A DNA stretch of 64,000 nucleotides, from contig NW_004450330.1 of assembly GCF_000321225.1 (NCBI RefSeq), positions 1,260,631-1,324,630 on the forward strand. Direction: 5' to 3'. The translations under genes and the position numbers were made by a program. Each line of letters begins with the position of its first letter. Positions within the stretch are counted from its first letter, which is position 1. Positions 1 to 10,662 of this stretch are shown in pieces. Below the pieces are notes generated by a model. That model had not been told where the DNA came from and searched no databases. It worked only from the letters and a program-made list of their open reading frames with translations. This stretch comes from Odobenus rosmarus divergens. Its lineage: Eukaryota > Chordata > Mammalia > Carnivora > Odobenidae.

Positions 1-188
1 ACTGAAGAGCACAATGTCTTTCTTTTCCTCAAGACTTAACCAGTTACATTCCGATGAAAACAGAACTTCTTAAAAAAGTGAATAAGAAGTGAACTGCAAT
101 TTTTGCCCAGCATCTTTAGTACAATTATCCTCTAAATTAGTCTTGCCTAAGCAAAATGTCAAATTCTAAGATTTGATGGTTTTCTTAC

Positions 189-292
189 CATTTGGGGTCC
201 AACATTCACATTTATTGGTCCTAAGGTTTTTGGTAAAATCTTTGTTGGTGAGTTGGTGCTGGAAACTGGAAATGCAACAAATGAAATGTTAC
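189..292 (-). CDS. TFDP2: TFDP2 (DP-2) internal coding exon, 104 bp
   Basis: Read on the minus strand, the exon has an acceptor TTTCAG just above 292 and a donor ATG|GTAAGA at 188-183. Two bases complete a Gly codon begun in the upstream exon (60685..60751), followed by 34 codons with no stop. The translation begins NISFVAFPVSSTNSPTK and continues to INVNVGPQM. This matches the N-terminal regulatory region of DP-2 as I remember it, upstream of the winged-helix DNA-binding domain. DP-2 heterodimerises with E2F factors in the nucleus to bind cell-cycle promoters. Two residues differ from the human protein as I recall it: Phe for Leu after NIS, and Ser for Asn after PVS. The exon ends exactly on an ATG codon (189..191), which is the start of the known shorter DP-2 form beginning MIISTPQR. 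The DNA-binding exons are not in this window and should lie below position 1. Confidence 0.95.
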
Positions 293-855
293 CTGAAATG
301 ATATCAAAATATTAGGTTAATGTTCTGTAATATCAAGGTCACCTTCTATCTATACATTCATGGTCCTAACCCCAGTTTTGCTTAAGTAACTTATAATGAT
401 CTTAATAACTAAGTTAAAAGCCTTACTGAAAAGCCATTCTAATGATTGCTTTCTTGTAGTGAATACAATTAGTTCTGCTAAATAGGAAAACTGTAAAATA
501 AATAGTTCAGTCTATCTGACAATTAACTACTGGACTTTTAGTGGGTTTTCAGAGGAAAAAATATTTAGAGAATACATACTGCAAATCAGAGTTTATATCA
601 GAGTAGAGAAATCTAGTTAAGTCTTTATATTAGACACCATAGAACAAAAAAAAGTATGAAGTAGACATGAAGTAAAGTATATTAGAATTTATTTATAGTA
701 TAAAAGAAAATATTTATACTAAAAGTTAACATGTTTTCATATGAGTTGGTAGTTTTTTGAGGTTTTATCACATCAGAGAAAAAAATATGATGCCACCTAG
801 TGATACTGAAAACTGTGGGATGTATACAGTGTTTTCAAGTGAAATCAACACTTTA
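293..855. other. Intronic sequence, nothing recognised
   Basis: AT-rich sequence directly after the acceptor of the TFDP2 exon. I see no repeat family, tRNA-like head or extended reading frame here. Confidence 0.5.
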
Positions 856-1057
856 TTTTTATTTTTTTTAAGATTTTATTTATTTATTTGACAGAGAGAG
901 ACACAGCGAGAGAGGGAACACAAGCAGGGGGAGTGGGAGAGGGAGAAGCAGGCTCCCCGCTGAGCAGGGAGCCCAATGCAGGGCTCAATCCCAGGACCCC
1001 AGGATCATGACCTGAGCTGAAGGCAGACGCTTAACGACTGAGCCACCCAGGTGCCCC
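856..1057 (-). repeat. Can-SINE, full length
   Basis: Reverse-complement element running from a T-rich tail to GAGCCACCCAGGTGCCCC. It is flanked by a 10-bp target duplication, CAACACTTTA, at 846..855 and 1063..1072. Confidence 0.95.
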
Positions 1058-1130
1058 AATACCAACACTTTAAATTTGAAATTAAGGTAGCCAAGTGGAC
1101 CCCAGAAATGAAAAGCTAACCAATAACTTT

Positions 1131-1328
1131 TTTTTTTTTTTTTAAAGATTTTATTTATTTATTTGAGAGAGAGGATGAGAGATAGAGAACACGAGAGGGA
1201 AGAGGGTCAGAGGGAGAAGCAGACTCCCTGCTGAGCAGGGAGCCCGATGCGGGACTCGATCCCGGGACTCCAGGATCATGACCTGAGCCGAAGGCAGTCG
1301 CTTAACCAACTGAGCCACCCAGGCGCCC
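1131..1328 (-). repeat. Can-SINE, full length
   Basis: A long T tract, then TTTATTTATTTGAGAGAGAG, ending GAGCCACCCAGGCGCCC. A perfect 14-bp duplication, TAACCAATAACTTT, lies at 1117..1130 and 1329..1342. The body has diagnostic differences from the copy at 856 (GGGACTCGATCCCGGGACTC), so it belongs to a different sub-lineage. Confidence 0.95.
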
Positions 1329-1489
1329 TAACCAATAACTTTCTGAACTGTGTCAACTACTTAACTCCTCTGGACAAACTTCAGTTTATCAATGTTTTTC
1401 TTAATAATCTAATGTAACAGAGGAGATCACCCAGAAAGTACATGAAAGAGGTTCAATACTGAAACTCTGGGGGAAAAAACGGCATTTAA

Positions 1490-2690
1490 GAGCAGGACGA
1501 GACACTTCCTTCTCACATGGCCCCTTTGGCTCTCCCAGCACCTGCCCAGACTCCTTAACCCCATCCTCTCACCTCCTGATTCTCAGCAGATACTCCTATT
1601 TCCTTCAGTAAGGAAATCAGGCCATCAGGCTATATTAGAGCTATTAGAGCTTCTCTTCCTTGACCTGTGAACCTATCTGCACCCTCACCTATTTTTACTG
1701 CTTTCTCTCTGAATGTAAATTCTCATATAAATGATTTCTTTTGTGTCTCTGCACGTGGTGTCTACTCAGGGGTCTCACTTACCAATTATCTACCGTCTCC
1801 TGAGTTTTCGACTGCACCATCAGCTCCTCCCTTCACTTTCTCTCTCTGCCCATTTGCCCTGTATCGTTTTCCCTCAATACCCACATTTTAAAATCAAATC
1901 CTTCATCTTTCTCATGCCCACTCAACAAGGTCTAATAGCCAAATCTGTTTCTCCTTCATCCTCCTGGCATATGACCGAGTCTTGGTAGATGATCATTATC
2001 ATCCCAGTGACCCAGTCCAGAAATAATCAACCCCCTCCTCACTCAGCTGACCACTGTATCCTACCTGCTATCTCCTTACTCTGGCTCCTTTATGCCGCTG
2101 CCACTTGTTTAATTTGAAACTTTATCAAATCTGATTTGAACACAGTCACCCTCGAACGCAGTGATTCACCACCATGGCTGTGCAATGGAATTATCTGGGA
2201 CTCAATAAAAAATACCAATGCCTCAGTCCCACCCCCACAGGTGCTGATAAAACTGGTCGGGAGTGAACCTGGGCATCAGACTGTTGAAAGTTCTCCAGGT
2301 GGTTCCAGTGTGCAACCACTCTAACTGGAAATGCTACTTCAAATAGCTTTGCTAGCCCTCCACACATCTGTAACAAACCAGTCTTTCAACTGGGGAAACT
2401 GTTCTGGACACTCCCGTACTTTAGGCCTTCAAAGATTCCAAAACACTTTCAATGCCTCTCAGATTCCTCAACATGGCACAACAGCTTCTATCTGGAGATC
2501 TCACCCCTGCCTCCCTTCCCAGCTTCATCTTCAGCTACTCCCTCCACTCCAGTCAGGTTAAATACTTTGCAATTCCAGGAAGGCCCCAGCTCAACCACTC
2601 CAGTTTTGGCACACACCTTTCCTTCTGTTGGAAGTCTCTCTCTGCTGGGGCTACTTCTACCGCCTAGCGCTTCAAAATGGCATTCCATAC
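1490..2690 (+). repeat. Old L2 LINE, sense, interrupted
   Basis: Pyrimidine-rich sequence resembling the L2 body in sense orientation (CTCCTCCCTTC, CATCCTCCTGGC, CTCCACTCCAGTCAGG). A hAT element at about 2150..2330 and probably the MIR at 2695 interrupt it, and the L2 end appears to resume at 2940. It is very diverged, so the boundaries are approximate. Confidence 0.55.
2150..2330. mobile_element. hAT-type (MER1 group) non-autonomous DNA transposon
   Basis: Imperfect inverted ends: GGCTGTGCAATGGAATTATCTGGG on the left is matched by a CCAGGTGGTTCCAGTGTGCAACC-like end on the right, with AATGCCTCAGTCCCACCCCC and CTGGGCATCAG between them. This is the familiar structure of MER1-group hAT elements. 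Another copy of the same type lies at about 25065. Confidence 0.65.
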
Positions 2691-2694
2691 CATT

Positions 2695-2895
2695 TTCTAA
2701 GTCATTACTGTGTGCCAGAGTCTGTTCTAGAGGCTTCCCATATATACACCATCTCATTAAGCTTAGGACAACAGTGTAAAATGTATTACTATTGTCTCCA
2801 TTTTACACATTTAGAAACTGAGATAGAATGAGGTTAAAGAATTTGTACGAGGTCCCAGAGCTAGTGAGGGCCATAGCTCCACCTCCCAAGTTTCT
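2695..2895 (-). repeat. MIR SINE, reverse orientation
   Basis: Order of blocks: TACTGTGTGCCAGAGTCTGTTCTA, a CTCATTAAG block, CTCCATTTTACACATTTAGA, AAACTGAGA and CAGAGCTAGTGAG. This is the reverse complement of the MIR core and flanks. Confidence 0.8.
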
Positions 2896-2939
2896 GCTCT
2901 GTGTGTCACCTCTCCTTATAAGCTGTTCTCAGCCTCTGG

Positions 2940-3110
2940 GGTCGAGTTCCTGGAAGCCCTTCTTTTGACTTTTCATAAAACCTATGATCATTTGCTTGTT
3001 CTAGCTATCATTTATTTAGTTCTAAGTGGGCTATGTCTCTCAGCTTTGTATCCTAGCACCTTGTTTAGTTCCTGGCACAAAATAGGTGCACAAAACTATA
3101 AAAACTAATT
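2940..3110 (+). repeat. L2 3' end fragment
   Basis: Contains CCTAGCACCTTGTTTAGTTCC followed by TGGCACAAAATAGGTGCA, corresponding to the terminal L2 motif (cctagcac...tggcacatagtaggtg). It is probably the continuation of the L2 beginning near 1490. Confidence 0.55.
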
Positions 3111-3550
3111 AGTATAGATTGGAGCTATTACCTTTTCTAATCTGGATGCCGTATTTCCTGCAATATAGCCTACACTGTATTTTTTTTTGTTACCTTCTAA
3201 CTGGTGCCATAACTTATATAGAGTCTGAAATAAATTTAAATGCTAGGTCCTTTATTATTTTGAACAACCAATATGTCAAATAAAGTTTCCTTCCTCTATA
3301 ACCATGAAACTGATTTTTGTTTTTATATAACACGCATATTTTACCAATTGCTAAATATTAAGGTTATTATCAAACTTCCCAAATATGGTTATTCACCTAT
3401 TTAAGAATCCTCTCTAACTGGAGAATAATTATCTATGATTCTAGGGGGAAGAACAACTATGTAATTGATAGACAGGTGCCATAAACTCAGGCCCAGGCAG
3501 GACAGGCATGTGAGAAGAGCACAGCCCTGCAAGATTCTGATTCTCAGATA

Positions 3551-3935
3551 TTTTTTTTTTTTTAATTGAAGTATAGCTGACATACAATATTATATTAGTT
3601 TCAGGTGCACAACATAGGGATCTGACAATTACATATATTACAAAATGCTTACCATGGTAAGTGCAGTTACCATCTGTCACCATACATTATTATAGTGTTA
3701 CTGACTTAATATTCTCCATGCTGTATGTTACAATCCCGTGACTGACTTATTTTATAACTGGAAGTTTATACTTCTTAATTCCCTTCACCTATCTATCCCG
3801 ACCCCCTCCCCTCTGGCAACCACCAGTTTGTTCTCTGTATTTATGAGTCTGCTTCTGCTTTTGTTTCTTCATTTATTTTTTTAAGAGTCCACATGTAAGT
3901 TAAGCCATGTGGTATTTGTCTCCTCAGATGGTTTT
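3551..3935 (-). repeat. L1M 3' UTR, reverse orientation
   Basis: A T tract is followed by ATTGAAGTATAGCTGACATA, TTTCAGGTGCACAACATAG, a CCACCAGTTTGTTCTCTGTA block and AGTCCACATGTAAGTTAAGC. These are hallmark blocks of L1MA/L1MB-type 3' ends in antisense. Confidence 0.85.
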
Positions 3936-4508
3936 TAAAAATGACCTTAGCGCTGCTGAATGTTTAAGATGAGATCATTTCTGATACACTGTTAGAAGCA
4001 AAAGTAAAAAACTTGCAAAAAGCAGTGGAACAAGAAATACCAAAAAAAAGACAATTAAGGTTAGGGAAGAGATTGACTCCGATTTTAAACCTAACACTAA
4101 AGGAAAATTAAGAATATAAAACTTAGGTTAAAACAAAATGAAAAACATCATTAAAGCCAGATCTGTCATGCCAGTTAATACCATAAGAATTTAGAGGGAA
4201 CTTAATAAATTTGACAAATTGATTCTAAAGTGCATCTGGAAGACTGAAGGCAGAGAAGAGCCAAGAAAATTAAAAAAAAAAAAAAAAAGAATAACAGGAA
4301 AGAGGGGAACTTTAGCCTACCAGATTTCAAAATTATTACACAGCTGAAGTGACTGAAATAATGTGATATTGCTAAGAAGCAAATAAAAAAAGTGACAAAA
4401 CGGAAATTAAAGTCCAGAAATTACTTCATGTATATATGAAAACGTTATATATGGTAAAGGCAGCATTTCAAATCAATGTGGGAAAGGGCGGATTACTTAA
4501 AAAATGTT

Positions 4509-4687
4509 TTTGGGTTTTTTTTAAACATCTTATTTATTTATTTGACAGAGACAGAGATAGTGAGAGCAGGAACACAAGCAAGGGGAGTGGGAGAGGGAGA
4601 AGCAGGCTTCCCGATGTGGGGCTCATCCCAGGACCCTGATGACCTGAGCCCAAGGCAGACGCTTAACAACTGAGCCACCCAGGTGCC
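4509..4687 (-). repeat. Can-SINE inserted in old L1
   Basis: T tract, then TTATTTATTTATTTGACAGAG, ending GAGCCACCCAGGTGCCC. It is flanked by the 13-bp duplication CTTAAAAAATGTT at 4496..4508 and 4688..4700. The body lacks about 15 bp of the usual mid-region before CCCGATGTGGGG. Confidence 0.95.
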
Positions 4688-4705
4688 CTTAAAAAATGTT
4701 CTTGA

Positions 4706-4782
4706 TTGTACGTCTGAAAACTAATACAATACTATGTCAGCTACACTTCAATAAAAAAAAAAAAAAGAGACACACACGAAAG
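4706..4782 (+). mobile_element. Very short L1 3'-end insertion
   Basis: About 60 bp of L1 3' end (CTGAAAACTAATACAATAC, CTACACTTCAATAAA) plus an A-rich tail ending GAGACACACACGAAAG. Possible 12-bp duplications AAATGTTCTTGA and AAATGTTTCTGA occur at 4694..4705 and 4783..4794, with one mismatch. Confidence 0.55.
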
Positions 4783-6230
4783 AAATGTTTCTGAGATAAG
4801 AAATTGTCCACTTGGGTAAAAGAAACCTTGGATTTCAATTTCTCATCTTGTACAAAAATCAATTCCCAAAAGATCAAATATTTAAACATAAAAATTAAAG
4901 CCATAATGCCTGGATGGTTCAGTTGGTTTTTTATAATCTGGAGATGAAGAAGGCCCTTCCAAGCATGTTACAGAATTTAGAAATCTTAAGTGAAAACAGA
5001 CTGATAGCTGGGACTAAGTAAAAATAAATGTTTCCTCAATAGCAAAAGACCTAATACACTTGGTAAACAAATTTGCAACATATAGGTCATTAGATTACTA
5101 TCCTTAAAAACTTGTATTTACTTAACTTCCCACTTTTAAGTCAATAACAGTAAAACAATACCTCAATACAAAAATAAGCTGAGGGCATGAAGAAACCTAA
5201 ATGTCAATGATCATATGAAAAGATGCTTGATTTTAATAAAAAAAATTTACACTTTTTAAAAAAAGAAACCATTTTATGTACCAGATTGACAAAGATTAAT
5301 AAGTTTGATAATGCCGAGTTGGTAAAAATGTGGCATAATGGGTGCATTTACAAAATATTTACTTGGCAGCTACTATATGTCAAGTACTAATGTTAAGCAC
5401 TTATGCATATTCAGTGCAAGGGACACTGTCCCCTGCACTCAGCGGCTAACACACTGTTGGTGGGAGGGATATTGGACAGTCTTTCTGGAGGGCAGTCTGA
5501 CAATGTAACTACAGAGGAGGTAATGGGTCTGTCCGTTAGAGGACATCATTTTAAATAAGTGCTTTAAAAACAATTATACACATTTTAAAGGCTCTTTCCA
5601 TTTCAACAAATGTCCTTTTCAGCTGCTCTCCATTGCCTAAGTGGCAAGCTGATCCCTGGCCTCTGCATCAACATCACAATTAATTCCCAATAATGGGAAT
5701 ACCCTCTGAGCAGCAATTCCTCTGCTGGATATATATCCTAATAAACCAAGCAGGTAAGAACAGTTACACATGTCCTAGAATTGCAACATTATAGATAAAG
5801 GCAAAAACCTAGAAACAATTTAAATGCATAAACATCTTTTGGTACATGTACATGATGGAATATTATACAGTCCCTGAAGCAGAATTACAAGTATGTATGT
5901 GCCATGGAAAAATGTTCCCATTATAAGAGGCTATGATTAGTATGACTCCATTTACCTAAAAACTACATACTCATAAATTATATGAGCATAAAAAGTATGG
6001 CAAGATAAACAACAAATGTTATGAGAGGTTAGCTCTAGTGAGTAGTAGTATGGTGAAATGTTTTACTTGTTTTATACTTTTTCATTACTTGAAAAAACAT
6101 CTTACGAACATGCAAGTGCTTGTTTTATAATTTAGAAAGCTATTGCCATTCTGGAGGGAAAGGAGAGAGAGGGAGGAAGGAAGGGAAAGAATCAGTCACA
6201 GCTGTTGAAACAAGATAAAAATCTATAAAT

Positions 6231-6294
6231 GACACTACATCAAAAACTAATGATGTAATGTATGGTGATTAATGTAACATAATAAACTTTTTAA
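6231..6294 (+). mobile_element. Very short carnivore L1 3'-end insertion (64 bp)
   Basis: Only the last bases of a carnivore L1 are present (CATCAAAAACTAATGATG, GTATGGTGATTAATG), followed by a short tail. The 13-bp duplication AAAATCTATAAAT (6218..6230) and AAAATCTACAAAT (6295..6307) differs at one base. Confidence 0.85.
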
Positions 6295-6560
6295 AAAATC
6301 TACAAATTAGGTATCTGTGTTTTATAATTAGTAAAAATGAAATCTGCTTTGAAAGTAGTTAAAGGGGCTCCACTGGGATTTCAATAATTATAACATCCAG
6401 AAATAAAAGCCATGCATTTTAGACATTGTTTACTTTCATCAAATCAACTAGGTTCAACAGCAGAAACAGAACTTTTTTGACTCAAAAGGACATATTTAAA
6501 TCAGTTATAAACATCCAGTATCCCAACATTTCAGCCAGGTTAAGAGAAGTAAACCAACCC

Positions 6561-6628
6561 TCAAAAACTAATGATGTAATGTATGGTGATTAACATAACA
6601 ATAAAAAATTTAAAGAAAAAAAAAAGAG
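6561..6628 (+). mobile_element. Very short carnivore L1 3'-end insertion (68 bp)
   Basis: Carries the same L1 terminus as the copy 330 bp upstream, then an A-rich tail. A perfect 18-bp target duplication, AGAGAAGTAAACCAACCC, occurs at 6543..6560 and 6629..6646. Confidence 0.92.
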
Positions 6629-6646
6629 AGAGAAGTAAACCAACCC

Positions 6647-7340
6647 AAGTGCAAAGACATTTTCCTAAGTACCTGGCCTTAATTCATAGCTCCTTGGTAA
6701 CAGGGGCTTGACACTGTCCAGAAGCCAATTCCTGGCAGTTGGTGTATTTATTAAAAACAAAAATTTAAAGACCTGCCTGGATTTGGGTTTTGGCAATTCC
6801 CCGCATTAACTAAATGAGATCAATCACCTAGGGAAGTGGCTCGGAAAAAGAGCTAAAAACTTAGCCAAATTTTGGCAAAGGCACACAATTTTGGCTCAAA
6901 ATTTTATTTCAATTTTCTGAGTAATTAGAATCTTTCTGTTTTCCATTAGCATTGTCTAGACACCAAAGATTTCTCTCACTCATAATTCTTATAAGGGGTT
7001 CCAGTTCCAGTTAGTCACCTTCAGTATGTCCAATTAAAATGAAAAATTCAGTGAAATAACTGTGGTTTGTCTACCTGATGCCAGTGTAAGTTATTTTTTC
7101 ACAGTACTGGCTTTCTGGGAAAAAAAATTTTTTTTTGGCCTGATTTAGTTTCTGGAAAAACCTTCACCCAAGCCTGTATCACATCCTCCTAGAAGAACCA
7201 AATTAGTAACTTACTCTAAGAAAGAGTATGCCTATTTTATGGGTTTATAAATACCTCAAATCAGAAATAGTGGTATATCCCATATACAACAGGGTCCAAC
7301 TTCAAAGGAAAAGCTAACCTTCAGCCCTAAATAGTTAGAA
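6647..7340. other. Intronic sequence, nothing recognised
   Basis: AT-rich single-copy-looking sequence with no repeat family recognised and no splice-site-bounded reading frame. Confidence 0.4.
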
Positions 7341-7344
7341 AATG

Positions 7345-7450
7345 ACCTAGTTTGTGGTGGTGGAGGTGTTTGTCAAAGTCATACAACTCTAGCCTAATGG
7401 GGTTAGGCTTTATTACATGCAAATTATACCTTAATAAAAAAAAAAATGGG
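7345..7450 (+). repeat. L1M 3' terminus fragment
   Basis: TTATTACATGCAAATTATACC followed by TTAATAAAAAAAAAAA resembles the ...TATGTGAATTATATCTCAATAAA end of old L1 elements. Confidence 0.5.
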
Positions 7451-7529
7451 AAAAAGTGACCTAGGCAATTTCATACTTACAAGAGACTAATTATAGATTA
7501 TATAATCATTTTGCTTTCTTCCCTCAGAT

Positions 7530-7875
7530 ATTTACTTGCCTTATTCCCCAGCTTCCTTCTAGTCTCTGGCTTGGTCATCACATCAGAGATGACTGATCAC
7601 TCTATATAAAAAGCACTTCCTAATTCACTATGACTTTTCACCAGAATACTTATCTCTATGTGATATATTGCCTATTAATATTTATCTGCTTAGGTGATTA
7701 TTATCTGTCCATAGCCCACCCACTCCCAGAATTTAAGTTCCATCAGGACAGGGGCTTCATTATCTCATCCACTGCTATATCTCCAGCACCTAGCACACCC
7801 TGCCTGAGACATAGCAAAGTTCAACAAATACTGTTGCATGAAAATGAATACATGAATGAATACATGAATGTCTGG
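7530..7875 (+). repeat. L2 3' end
   Basis: Contains CAGAATTTAAGTTCCATCAG, GACAGGGGCTTCATTATCTC, CATCCACTGCTATATCTCC, CAGCACCTAGCACA and a terminal (ATGAATAC)n-like run. This is the classic L2 terminus with its short tandem tail. Confidence 0.85.
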
Positions 7876-8198
7876 ATGGAAGCATATGATACAAATTTGT
7901 GAGACACATGAGACCATTCCCTTCCCTAGTGATGGCTACTAGTGCCAGGTTGTCTATAACCTTCCGGAAAGATTCTAACATATACAAACATATATGCATA
8001 AATGTTCCTTTTTCCTTCACATATAGTTGAATACTGTATCAGTTTCCATGTTGCTTTTTTCCCACTTAATAATACTGTATCTATCTTAGATGTCTTTCCA
8101 TACTTGTATATGTAGTTTTCCCTCAATATTTACTTTGTAAACCACATAGTATAACTTTTTACGGATCTACATGTTTATCAATCCCTTAGTAACGGAAA

Positions 8199-8254
8199 AG
8201 CTTTTAATATTACAAACATTATTAATAGCTTTTAATATTACAAGCATTATTAAT
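8199..8254 (+). repeat. 28-bp tandem duplication
   Basis: Two adjacent 28-bp units (8199..8226 and 8227..8254) begin AGCTTTTAATATTACAA and differ at one base. Confidence 0.95.
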
Positions 8255-8698
8255 AACAAAATCTTCTATTACTACAAATAATACTGCAATGATTATTCAT
8301 GTCTTTACACATACTGGTTGTACCAAATGACTGCACCAATTCACCCTCCATACAGAAATGTATAAAAATGTCCATTTTCACATATCCTTACCATCTCAGT
8401 GTGTTAATTGAACTTTGTCAACTTTTAGGTTAAAAACAGTTTCTCATTTTATTTTGGTTTTAATTTATTATAATGAATAAGGCTGACATGTTTTGTTTAA
8501 AAGTCATCTAAATTTTCCTTCCTGAAAATTATGCCCACCTTTCATTTGCTGTTGATTTTTTTATTAGTAGACCGTCTTTAAATATTGAAAAAATAAGTAT
8601 ATTCTTTGTTATGCCTGATGCAAATATTTTTCCCAATTTGACATTAAGCCTTTTGCTTTTATATATGATTTTCTTTGCACATTTTTAAAGAATGTAGT

Positions 8699-8874
8699 TT
8701 CTTGGGTTTTTTTTTGGGGGGGGAGGAGAGGGGCAGGGGGAGAGAGAAAATCCTAAGCAGGCTCCACACCCAGCACAGAGCCCAACTTGGGGCTCAATCC
8801 CACAACCCTGAGATCCTAACTGGAACCGAAATGAAGAGTTAGATGCTTAACCAACTTAGCCACTCAGGCACCCC
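8699..8874 (-). repeat. Older Can-SINE copy
   Basis: A diverged antisense element ends GCCACTCAGGCACCCC. The 11-bp duplication AAGAATGTAGT lies at 8688..8698 and 8875..8885. The spacing of blocks differs from the young copies and matches the older CTTAAGCAGGCTCCA type. Confidence 0.9.
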
Positions 8875-9241
8875 AAGAATGTAGTCAATTTTATAGTGAT
8901 TCTTTTCCTTTGTGACTTTTGTGTCATACACAAGGTCTGTAAGTATGTTTAAAAATAAAAATAAAGGTCAGAGTAACTGCTAAGTTTATTTATCCCCCTC
9001 CTTGGAGGTGCACAGTATATACAGACATGCTACATTTAACTTATCTTACAGGTTTGGTATTTCCACTTGGCTATGATGTTCTTCAAAATTAGCTATCATT
9101 AGTTATATACTAAGATTGTATTAAACATCCCCCGTGTTTTCTTATAATACCTTAATGCCTTCATTTTAAATTTTACATCCTTGACTCACATGGAATTTAT
9201 TTGATGTGAGAAATAAAAGATCCATTTTTTCCCCTCAGATG

Positions 9242-9415
9242 TCTACTTTAAAAAAAATATTTTATTTATTTATTTGAAAAAGTGAGAGCACACGGGGGAG
9301 GGGCAGAGGGAAGAGGGACAAGCAGACTCCTGACGTGGGGCTCCATCCCAGGACCCTGAGATCATGACGTGAGCTGAAGGCAGACGCTTAACTGACTGAG
9401 CCACCCAGGCAACCC
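9242..9415 (-). repeat. Can-SINE
   Basis: Antisense copy ending GAGCCACCCAGGCAACCC. The 9-bp duplication CCTCAGATG lies at 9233..9241 and 9418..9426. Confidence 0.92.
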
Positions 9416-9599
9416 TGCCTCAGATGGCTATTTTTAATGAATAATCTATTTCCCCTCCCCCATGCTGCTATGAAATGCTACCTTGATCGTTTACTTATTT
9501 GGGTCAATTTACTAACTTTCTATTCTGCTCCACAGATCTGCCTATTTATGTGACAGTATCACATGCTTTTATTTCATTGGTGATTAACGTTTCCACCAG

Positions 9600-10105
9600 A
9601 GGATAAGCAGAGTCAGAACAGGAGTGTCAAGCATTTCTTTCCTTTTAACCATTAAAAGGATTATTGCCCTTTTAACTATTTGTTAATAAGTGTTGTAAAG
9701 GATGATCAATTGGTTTCAAATAAAGTACTAATGAGGTCAAGTAGCAGGTCAATTCTAGAAAAGGCCAATTCATTTTGCAATGAAAAAAGATTTCACACCT
9801 TAAGACTATTTCTAATTTCAGCCAGCCATCTAGAAAGCAATGAATGCATGTCACTGAAGAGTGGACTAGAGAGAAACAATATGAATGGCTTAGAGGATTA
9901 TTTATCACCTTTATTTGACAAATAACTCAGGCCCAATAGTTCAATGCACTATTTTCATAAGTAAAACACATTAATAACGCATAATTTGAAAAGGCAGCAT
10001 ACCCAACTGGAAATGCCAAACCTGCAAGATAAATAAAATAGAACATATCTACATAACCATAACTACAACATTGCTACAAATGGGAGGTGTGAGAAACAGA
10101 AGATA
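9600..10105. other. Intronic sequence, nothing recognised
   Basis: No repeat family recognised. An 81-codon plus-strand frame at 9680..9925 overlaps a minus-strand frame, has unremarkable composition and shows no splice context. Confidence 0.4.
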
Positions 10106-10120
10106 AAAGTTCCTACTATC

Positions 10121-10324
10121 GGGCACCCGGGTGGCTCAGTTGGTTAAGGGTCTGCCTTTGGCTCAGGTCATGACCCCAGGGTCCTGGGATTGAGCCCTGA
10201 GTCTGGCTCCTGCTCAGAGGGGAGTCTGCTTCTCCCTCTCCCACTGTCCCTCTGCACCCACCCCCCATGTGTGCTCTCTGTCTCGCTCTATCTCTCAAAT
10301 AAATAAAATCCTAAAAAAAAAAAA
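10121..10324 (+). repeat. Can-SINE, full length
   Basis: Starts GGGCACCCGGGTGGCTCAGT and ends AAATAAATAAAATCC plus poly(A). The 15-bp duplications at 10106..10120 and 10322..10336 differ at two bases. Confidence 0.95.
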
Positions 10325-10652
10325 GCTCCTAATATCTCCAAAGTTTAATGGTTAAAGTGGCCTCTAGAACCGCCCCCCTCCATATTTGGTTCTGCGATGG
10401 AATTCAAGCAGTCTATAGTACACAGATAAGGACGGAAGATCTGAAATGCACGTACCCACATATCATAGGCATGGAAGAAAAGCCTAGCTGTTTTTTGCAG
10501 CTGTCAGAACACAGGACTTCTAGGATTCCCCCAAATGGACCACCTAACCAGGATCTTTCCATGAACCAAAGAAAGGCTTTCCATGAACCAAACCAAGAAC
10601 CCTGAAATGGCCATAACAAGAAACAGGCTCTTAGCCCTAAGGGCATACTCTT

Positions 10653-10662
10653 TTTTTTTTTT
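10653..10662 (-). mobile_element. T-tract-only insertion with 17-bp target duplication
   Basis: Ten Ts separate two 17-bp copies of CCTAAGGGC(A/G)TACTCTT at 10636..10652 and 10663..10679. This is the footprint of a retroposition that left only a poly(A) tail (antisense). Confidence 0.75.

Larger units (their letters stand above)
4100..6130 (+). repeat. Old L1/HAL1 ORF2-3' region, interrupted
   Basis: Decayed reverse-transcriptase LINE sequence in sense: CAAATTGATTCTAAAGTGCATC, CCAGATTTCAAAATTATTACA, CCAGATTGACAAAGATTAATA, CACTGTTGGTGGGAGGGATATT and GATGGAATATTATACAGTCC follow in the expected order. Reading frames are broken throughout. A SINE and a short L1 tail sit inside. Confidence 0.7.
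8020..9590 (-). repeat. Old L1 (L1ME type) ORF2 region, reverse
   Basis: Antisense ORF2-like blocks: AATACTGCAATGATTATTCATG, CAAATATTTTTCCCAATTTG, GTGATTCTTTTCCTTTGTGAC, GACTCACATGGAATTTATTTG and TCTATTCTGCTCCACAGATC. They are interrupted by SINEs at 8699 and 9242. The element is highly decayed. Confidence 0.65.

Noticed and set aside
4905..4930. Sequence GCCTGGATGGTTCAGTTGG resembling a SINE head
   Set aside because: There is no body, tail or target duplication. Probably chance or an unrecoverable remnant.
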